From the NCBI GenBank assembly GCA_021790425.1, contig JAJYEA010000005.1:1-64000 (forward strand): 64,000 bases of DNA, given 5' to 3'. Every line of letters starts with the position of its first letter. The first letter of the stretch is position 1. The translations under genes and the position numbers were made by a program. This document shows positions 11,001 through 18,600 of the stretch, piece by piece. Source of the DNA: Thermoplasmata archaeon. GTDB taxonomy: Archaea; Thermoplasmatota; Thermoplasmata; Lutacidiplasmatales; UBA184. The notes below the pieces were generated by a model that ran no database searches, was not told where the DNA came from, and was given only the letters and a program-made list of their open reading frames with translations.

Positions 11001-12542
11001 ACCCTGACGGTGACGGACCAGGCCTCGCACACCGCCACGGCGGAAGCGAACCTGACGGTCAGCCCCGTGCCGCTTCCCCCGAAGCCCTCCATCTCCGCCT
11101 TCACGGCGGCGCCGAACCCCGTGACCCTCGGGGGCAAGGTCTGGTTCAATGCGTCGGCGACCGGAGGCACTCCTGCCTATTCCTACGCCTACGCGGGGCT
11201 GCCCTCCGGGTGCAGCTCGATCGACACGTCGACCTTCTCCTGTACCCCCACGAAGGCCGGGAACTACTCGATCGGTCTCACGGTCACCGACTCCCGCTCC
11301 CAGACCGCACAGGCCACGGCCGCCCTCGAGGTACGGGCTGCGGTGGTCCCGACTCCCCTCACGGTATCGCTGGGGGCCAACCAGACCCACGTGAAGGTCG
11401 GCGAACTGTTCAAGCTCACCTCGCAGGCCTCCGGTGGCCATGGGCCGTACACCTACCTGTACGCCATCAACGGGACGAACCAGAGCAGCTCGCCCTCGAC
11501 GGACAGCTGGACCCTCAACCTGACGCACCCGGGGACCTATTCCTTCACGGTGTGGGCGGAGGACTCCGTGCACGCCAAGGCGCAGAGCACCTCGGTGACG
11601 GTCACCGTGGACGCGCTGCAGACCAACGTCACCCCGAGCGGTGCCTTCCCCTGGTGGATGCTCCTCGTCGCCATCGCGATCGCGGGGCTGATCCTGCTCA
11701 TCTTCTACGTGCACAACCGCCGCTCTCGGTCGAAACGCCCCGAGGAGACGGGGGTTGCCGAGGAGGCCCTTGCCGGGACGGCGGTGGTGGCGGGCGGTGC
11801 CTCGGTGGCCGGTTCTCCGACGGCCGATGACCTCGGCCTTCCCAGCGGGGCCGGGTATGTCGCCGAGCCGGTCGCCCCCGTGGCCCCGGTCCCGCCCCGG
11901 GTCCCCGTCGCCGCAGGCCCGCACTCGCGCTCCACGGGCGAGACCGAGGAACCCCTGACTAGCTGCCCCTCGTGCAGCGGTCCGCTCGGGTCGGACCTGT
12001 CCTGCCGAACGTGCGGTCGGAACTGGTCGGAGGGCGGCATCGCGCTCGGTGCGGCAGCGGTCGCTCCGTTGCCTCCCGCCCCCCCGGTTGCTCCCACGGC
12101 CCTCACCACTTGCCCTCAGTGCGGATCCCACCTGGGTCCGGATCTCGCATGCTATCAGTGCGGCGTCAGCTGGGTCCCGGAGGCGGGAGCCCACGCCGAG
12201 CCCCCTCCCCCGGCGCCGGCGGCCACGGATGCTGAAGCGACGGTCTCGACCCCGCCGGAACCGGTGGCGGAGCCCGCGGCGGTTGCGCAAGCTCCCCCGG
12301 CACCTGCCCCCGCCCCCCAGCCTGAAGTTGCGCCCCCTGTGGAGCCGCCACGCACCCCGCCGACGCCAAAGGAGGAGCCGCGGGCGCCCGTCCCGGACGT
12401 TCCCTCCCCCCCGACGGCACCCGAGAGCTCGTCCCCGGCCAAGTCGCTGCCGACCCGCGCCTGCTTCGTCTGCGGGTCCCTGCTGGTCGGCAATTACTGC
12501 CCTGTCTGCGAGACCCATTGGGACGAGGAAGAAGCCCATTGA
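8016..12542 (+). CDS. Giant surface protein C: sialidase-like propeller head, 8 Ig-like modules, TM helix, 3 zinc ribbons
   Basis: 1508 aa. The signal peptide contains WVVLALLLLLVVSGLSA. The head at about 119-485 resembles a BNR/sialidase-type beta-propeller, with repeats of the kind RIYFSKSTDGSTFTAP and VLSTNGGGTWPSA; sialidase catalytic residues were not identified, so binding rather than hydrolysis is the safer guess. About eight Ig/PKD-like modules follow (489-1201), several with the GLPxGC...CTP pair. The membrane helix starts FPWWMLLVAIAIAG (about 1210-1233), then NRRSRSKR. The cytoplasmic tail has zinc ribbons at about 1316 (CPSC...CRTC), 1365 (CPQC...CYQC) and 1482 (CFVC...CPVC), separated by Pro/Ala-rich linkers. 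The tail is clearly related to that of protein A. Confidence 0.85.
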   Translation: MRMSVAPRHVRVAGNEGTPRFPTAWVVLALLLLLVVSGLSAAPEAAPQTAGSDTIAAGHAGKVSSPGPAAQPMVRANFLPSRLPSVSGFHSQVNVSTTSPVHASGGPVAAPSNSPSTVTDATGVVYTTWAANVSGTWRIYFSKSTDGSTFTAPVLIDPTPTSGDEDVSPNIAVSGSGSTAKVVVVYQVMVSYTIASGGFYDFVLSTNGGGTWPSAVTGSYISDPYSNIVSPVAAWDSAGNLIVAFWASTTTGTGDTNLAVDLWTGGTAYSTSYTGPALVYEFYPTIALACSSTVASCGIEISVTNSGGTLNYAELYYSTNQFSTFTTHKVLSTAAFSSSANYATEVVDEAGVSYGSGYNATVAFLYNVGSDASPTYNVNTTYTSTGWTSTTKGGYPAGASGTGLGAVAVSVSSGNDPYVFYCAVGGTPMVTWALSPGGAYLTAIAVTKSPSDATSLAVTTAVAPFRVDLVYLNASKSTLPQVYYSSLVGLSATASASPTTVDLGQNVSFTSSINGGLAAYSDSWNFGGACSPSCPSTLPNASVNYTTTGVYTAKLTVTDGIGETVTVSAPAVTVNARPGISLAPVNATIDAGMSSNATATASGGTLPYGAYAFYRNGVVSQSGSQTWFNTTFPTAGVFYVNATVTDALGVTSSAASSVITVNPLPSITAFTATPATMALGNSSTLSVTTAGGTAPFTYAYSGLPTGCTTASSPTLTCTPTVNGSFRINVTATDRFGRSVTSNTTLDVTPAIPPLAVSAFTASPSSFTQGGTTYLNVTASGGVTPYTYVYSSLPAGCNSANVTSLACTPTANGTFAVTVTVTDVQGHVASRNVSFTVTPVVIPPISIASFTASPAAFLLGGTTDLNVSASGGQGPLSYSYSGLPAGCSSQNLSSLACTPSGVGNSTVTVTVSDAHGRSATQTTSFSVGSPPVPLSITSFAATPSSFVVGNSTTFLAKVSGGTPSYSYAYSNTLPGCVPINSNTWACTPSTAGNYTVTLTVTDQASHTATAEANLTVSPVPLPPKPSISAFTAAPNPVTLGGKVWFNASATGGTPAYSYAYAGLPSGCSSIDTSTFSCTPTKAGNYSIGLTVTDSRSQTAQATAALEVRAAVVPTPLTVSLGANQTHVKVGELFKLTSQASGGHGPYTYLYAINGTNQSSSPSTDSWTLNLTHPGTYSFTVWAEDSVHAKAQSTSVTVTVDALQTNVTPSGAFPWWMLLVAIAIAGLILLIFYVHNRRSRSKRPEETGVAEEALAGTAVVAGGASVAGSPTADDLGLPSGAGYVAEPVAPVAPVPPRVPVAAGPHSRSTGETEEPLTSCPSCSGPLGSDLSCRTCGRNWSEGGIALGAAAVAPLPPAPPVAPTALTTCPQCGSHLGPDLACYQCGVSWVPEAGAHAEPPPPAPAATDAEATVSTPPEPVAEPAAVAQAPPAPAPAPQPEVAPPVEPPRTPPTPKEEPRAPVPDVPSPPTAPESSSPAKSLPTRACFVCGSLLVGNYCPVCETHWDEEEAH

Positions 12543-12617
12543 GTCGGGTCGGAGTCCTCGCCGGAACCGAAACGGAGCAGGCGTGCCGGGAGACGGTCAC
12601 CGGCCGCCGTTAATCAG

Positions 12618-12627
12618 CTATAAATAG
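12618..12627 (+). promoter_or_regulatory. TATA box of giant surface protein D
   Basis: CTATAAATAG lies 31 nt upstream of ATG 12650 and only 19 nt upstream of ATG 12638. The usual 25-31 nt spacing therefore favours GTG 12647 or ATG 12650 as the leaderless start. Confidence 0.7.
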
Positions 12628-12649
12628 GTTGCTCGCGATGTGGAGAGTG

Positions 12650-15600
12650 ATGCTTGGGGGAGGGAGAGGCCCCTCTGCCTCTCGTGCACGCGTGGGCCTG
12701 CTCGCGATATCGTTGCTCCTGGTCGTGTCGACCTGGTCGGGGATAGGGCTCGCCCAGGCGATCCCGGCCGGCTCGGGTCACTCCTCCTCGCCGGCCGTGG
12801 GCACGGGTGTCGTCCGGTTCGCCCACGGGGCCACGTTCCCCGGGGCCCCTGACCGCGCCCCGAACTTCGTTTCCGCGCACCTCGCGGGGCTTGTGCCCTC
12901 CTCGGCGGTGCACCGCACGCCGTTCTCCCCGGGTCCCATCCGTTCGGGCCTGGCGGGGTCCAAGGTCGGGAGCCCGCTCTCGGCCACGAACCCCTACTAC
13001 ATGCAGGAAGGAGGAACGATCGCCCAGTTCACCAACGGGGCGTTCGGGGGATTCGCGGGATGGTACATCAACGTCACGCTGCAGACGAGCCCCTATCCGA
13101 TCGGCTACGAGTTCAACGGCGTCACGAACGTTGGGGATTGGTACCAGACCGTCGTGGGATACGACTGGCCGGGATGCAACACCGGGTTCGAGCTGCTCTA
13201 CTCCTCGTGGAACAACGCGGGGTCGAACAGCGGGGGTACGTACTGCGACCCGAGCGTCACCCTCTCCTCCGGGAACGTGGTCGAGCTCTGGCTGTGGATC
13301 GACACGACCTCCTCCGACTCCACCTACCAGGACGCGTGCATGGCCGTCACCGACGTGACCACCGGTTACTCGTCGAACAGCGACTGCGTGACGCAGCCGG
13401 ACGGCGGGAGCACGCCCCAGAACAACTACTTCGAGAGCCTGACGTCCGCGGCCAACACCAACGGGTACGCCACGGGCCCCTGGACGGAGCTCATCGACAC
13501 CACCTCGTCGGCGTGCACGACCTACACCGGACTCCCCACCATGACCTACCAGTTCCCCCAGATGCTGGGCCTCTACGTGACGGCCTACATCCCCTGGTCC
13601 GACCAGTTCCTCTCGGGCGGGGCGACGTGCTACTCCAGCGCCAGTCCGGACCCCGAGATCGCGCTGACCATCTCCGATCACACCGTGCATTACTCGCAGG
13701 AGGCTCCTTCGTACGGCCCGCACTGGGAGTCCGGGCAGAACACCACGGCCACGAACTGGGTGTTCGAGACCGACCACGCGCCGTCCTCTCCTGTGTCGCT
13801 CTCCATCTCGGAGTCCCGATCGACCGCCGATATCGGCCAGGCGGTGACCTACACCCCCTCCGCCTCGGGAGGGACGACGCCGTACGCCTACCACTGGTAC
13901 CTGAACGGGGTGCTGCAGACGAGCACCACGAGCACCTGGTCCTGGACCCCGTCGGCGGCCGGGACCGATGACGTGGAGGCTACGGTCACGGATGCGAGCA
14001 CGAACACCTACGGCTACTCGAACGAGGTCGCGGTCTCCGTCTCCTCCGATCCCGCCGTGGGCGCCCCGACCGCCTCCCCGGCCAGCGGCGGCATCGATGC
14101 CGGACAGTCGGTCACCTTCACGAGCGCGACGCCGACCGGAGGGTACGGGTCGTACGGCTATTCCTGGACCGCGCTCCCGACGGGATGCACGAACTCGGGG
14201 ACCTCCACGGAAACCTGCAGCCCCACGGCCGGCAACACCTACACCGTCACCGTCCAGGTCACGGACGGGAACGGGTACGCCGTCACCGGCTCCCTCTCCT
14301 ACCTGGTCGACTCCGACCCCGCCGTGGGCGCCCCCACGGCCTCGCCGGTCTCGGGGGGCATTGACGTGGGACAGACCGTCACCTTCACGAGCGCCGCCCC
14401 GTCCGGAGGATCCGGGGGGTACGGCTACTCCTGGACCTCGCTTCCGACCGGGTGCACGAGCTCCGCCGCGTCGACCGACACCTGCACTCCGACCGCCGCG
14501 AACACCTACACGGTTACGGTCAAGGTGACGGATTCGCATGGGGTTGCGACGACGGGGACCATCTCCTACGTGGTCGTTTCCGACCCCGTTCCCTCGATCA
14601 GCCCCTCGATCGCATCCGGCGGGATCGATGCGGGCCAGACCGTGGTCTTCACCGGGTCGGCCACCGGTGGGTCCGGAGGGACGGTCTATGCGTGGACCTC
14701 GCTCCCCACCGGGTGCACGAACTCGGGGGCGGCCTCGCAAAGCTGCACCCCTACGACGGCCGGGAGCTTCACGGTCACGCTCAAGGCGACCGATTCGAAC
14801 GGGTTCGCCGCCACGATCTCCATCACCTACGTCGTGGACACGGACCCGAGCATGGGGAACCCGACGGCCAGTCCCGTCTCGGGAGGCGTGGACGTGGGCC
14901 AGCCGGTGACGTTCACCAGCGCGACCCCTTCGGGCGGCTCGGGCGGATACGTCTATGCCTGGACGTCGCTCCCGACGGGATGCTCCAACTCCGCAGCCTC
15001 GACCGACACCTGCACCCCCAACACCGCCGGGGCCTACACCGTGACGGTCCAGGTGAAGGACTCGAACGGGTTCCCTGTCACCGGGTCGATCAGCTACAGC
15101 GTGGACTCCGATCCCACGGTGGGCAACCCGACGGCGAGCCCTGGGTCGGGAGGGGTCGACGTGGGCCAGACGGTGACGTTCACGAGCGCTACCCCGAGCG
15201 GAGGCTCCGGGGGATACGCCTACTCCTGGACGTCCCTTCCCACCGGATGCACGAGCTCCGGTGGCTCGACCGATTCCTGCGTTCCCACGGGTTCCGGCTC
15301 GTTCACCGTGACGGTGCAGGTGAAGGACTCCAACGGCTTCGCGGTCACCGGAACGATCACGTACGCGGTGGACATTGACCCCGCGGTCGGCAACCCGACC
15401 GCGAGCCCCGTTTCCGGCGGGGTCGATGTTGGCCAGACGGTGACCTTCACGAGCGCCACCCCGAGCGGTGGATCCGGCGGCTACGTCTACTCGTGGACCT
15501 CCCTTCCCACCGGATGCACGAATTCCGGTGCGTCCACGGACTCCTGCGTGACGACCACCTCGGGCACGTCCACCGTGACGGTGCAGGTGAAGGACTCCAA

Positions 15601-18600
15601 CGGCTTCGCGGTCACCGGGACCATCACCTACGCGGTGGATTCCGATCCGGTCCCCTCGATCAGTCCTTCCATCGGGTCCGGCGGGATCGATGTCGGCCAG
15701 ACGGTCACCTTCACGGGCTCGGTGACCGGCGGTTCCGGAGGGACCGCCTATTCGTGGACCTCGCTCCCCACCGGATGCACGAACTCTGCGGCCTCGACGG
15801 ACAGCTGCACCCCGTCCACGGCGGGTTCGTACACCGTGACGCTCAAGGTCACGGACTCCAACTCCTTCTCGGCCACGACATCGATCGCGTACTCGGTCGA
15901 CGGCGACCCGACCGTGGGCAATCCGACGGCTTCGCCCATCTCGGGAGGGGTCGATGTGGGACAGACCGTCACCTTCACGAGCGCCACCCCGTCCGGAGGG
16001 TCCGGCGGGTACACCTACTCCTGGACCTCGCTTCCCACGGGATGCACGAGCTCCGGCTCGTCGACCGACTCCTGCGTACCCACCGGGTCAGGATCGTTCA
16101 CCGTGACGGTGCAGGTGAAGGACACCAACAACTTCGCGGTCACGGGGACGATCACCTACCTCGTGGAGTCGGACCCCGTTCCCACGGTCACGCCGTCCCA
16201 TGCCTCGGGGGGCGTCGACGTGGGACAGACCGTATGGTTCAATGCCACGGTGACGGGCGGATCCGGCGGCACCAGCTACTCGTGGACCTCGCTCCCCACC
16301 GGATGCACAAACTCTGCGAGCGCCACGGACAGCTGTACCCCGTCTACGGCGGGCTCGTACACCGTCACGCTCAAGGTCACGGACTCGAACGCGTACAGTG
16401 CGACCACCTCGCTCACCTACGTGGTCGACTCCGACCCGGTGCCCTCCGTCACCCCCTCCCATCCCTCGGGTGCGGTGGACGTCGGGCAGACCGTGTGGTT
16501 CAACGCCACGGTGACGGGCGGATCCGGTGGGACCACCTACTCCTGGACCTCGCTCCCGACTGGATGCACGAACTCGGCAACCTCGAGCGACAAGTGCGTG
16601 CCGACGGCCGCGGGAGGCTTCACCGTCACGCTCAAGGTCACGGACTCGAACGCGTTCAGCGCGACCGCCACGCTCAGCTACACGGTCGACAGCGATCCGG
16701 CGGTCGGGAACCCCACCGCCTCGCCCGTCTCCGGAGGGATCGACGTGACCCAGACCGTGACGTTCACCAGCGCGACCCCTTCCGGCGGGTCGGGCGGGTA
16801 CGCCTATGCGTGGAGCGGGCTGCCCACCGGATGCACGAGCTCCGGGACGGCGACGGACTCCTGCACCCCCACGTCGGCGGGCACTTCGACCGTGACCGTG
16901 ACGGTGAAGGACTCGAACGGCTACGCGGTCACCGGCTCGATCTCCTATGTCGTGGACACCGACCCGACGGTCGGTGCCCCGACCGCGGTGCCGGCCACCA
17001 GCGGCATCGACTCCGGACAACCCGTCGTCTTCACGAGCGCCACCCCTGCCGGCGGCTCGGGCGGATACACCTACGACTGGACGGTCCTTCCCACCGGATG
17101 TGCCAGCTCGGGAACGGCCACGGACTCCTGTACCCCCTCCGGCATCACCACGAACACCTCCTTCTCGGTGACCGTCAAGATCACGGACTCGAACGGCTTT
17201 GCCGTCACCAGCGGGGCGCTCCCCTACCAGGTCCTGAGCGATCCCACGGTCACCCTGACGGCCTCCTCGGGCTTTGTCGACCTCACGCAGGTCCTGACCC
17301 TCACGGCCGCGGTCTCCGGCGGCGCGGGGGGCTATGCCTTCGCCTGGACGCACACCCCCACCGGGTGCACGGCATCGAACGTTCGCGTGATCACCTGCAC
17401 TCCCACGGCGACCGGCAGCTTCCCGGTCGACGTGAACGTCACGGATGGGAACGCGTTCAAGGTCATCGCGACCTCGGTCACCGTGAAGGTCAACCAGGAC
17501 CCGACGTTGGCGGAATCCCCGTCCGCCGCCCAGAGCAACGAGTCGGGGGAGATCAACAACTTCACCGCCACCGTCACCCTCGGCAGCACCCCCTACACCT
17601 ACCAGTGGATGGTGAACGGGACGGCGGTCGCGGGGGCGACCTCTGCGGTCTACGCCTTCCATCCGATGCACCCGGCCACCTACACCGTCAACGTGACGGT
17701 CCGGGACGCGGCAGGGTGGGTGCTCTGGGGCGCGTCCGTGACCGAGACGGTCTACCCCGGACCCGAGGTCACTCTCGCGGTCCCCACCACCGCGGTCGAC
17801 CTGGGGGCGACCGTGTCGTACGCGGGAAGCGAGAGCGGTGGGGTGCCCCCCATCGTCCTCCAGTGGTTCGTGAACAGCGCGCTGGTCCAGTCCGGTGGCT
17901 ACAAGGACTTCAACTTCACGGCCGCCGGGGCCGCCGTCTATACCATCACCTTCCAGGCCACGGACGCGGACAACGCCCACGTGAGCCAGACGAGCACGCT
18001 CACGGTCTTCCCCGACCCGACGGTCGCGACCCCCACGGCGAGCCCCGCGTCCATCGACTCGGGCCAGTCCGTCACCTTCTCGGCGGTCGTCAACGGGGGT
18101 TCGGGCACGTTCACCTACGTCTGGTCGGGTCTCCCCTCCGGATGCGTGAGCTCCAACAGCTCCTCCATTGCCTGCACCCCCGCGGCCGTGGCATCGAACA
18201 CCTCGCTCGCCGGGATCTCGGTCCACGTGTCGGACACCCTCGGCAAGTCCGCCACCTCCGGCTCCCTCACCCTCTCGGAGGACGCCGATCCCGTGACCGG
18301 CGTTCCCACGGCATCGCTCCCTATCATCGACAATGGTCAGACGGTCACCTTCGCCGTCCCGATCTCGGGCGGTTCCGGGGGCTACGCGTTCGTCTGGTCG
18401 GGCCTGCCCAAGGGGTGCGCCAGTGCGAACACCCGCCCCCTGAGCTGCACGCCGAGCGGCGTTCTCGCGAACGCCAGCACCTCGATCTCCGTGGGCATCA
18501 CCGACTCGAACGGATACCCCGTGGCCTCGGGATCGCTCGCGTATGAGGTCCTCGCCGACCCCACCGTCTCGGTACCTGTGGCCGCTCCCGCGTCCGTGGA

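Noticed and set aside
14045-17236. Regular repeats considered as a possible CRISPR array
   Set aside because: The units are about 267 bp, in frame, and encode similar Ig modules with no short repeat/spacer structure; no cas gene is present.
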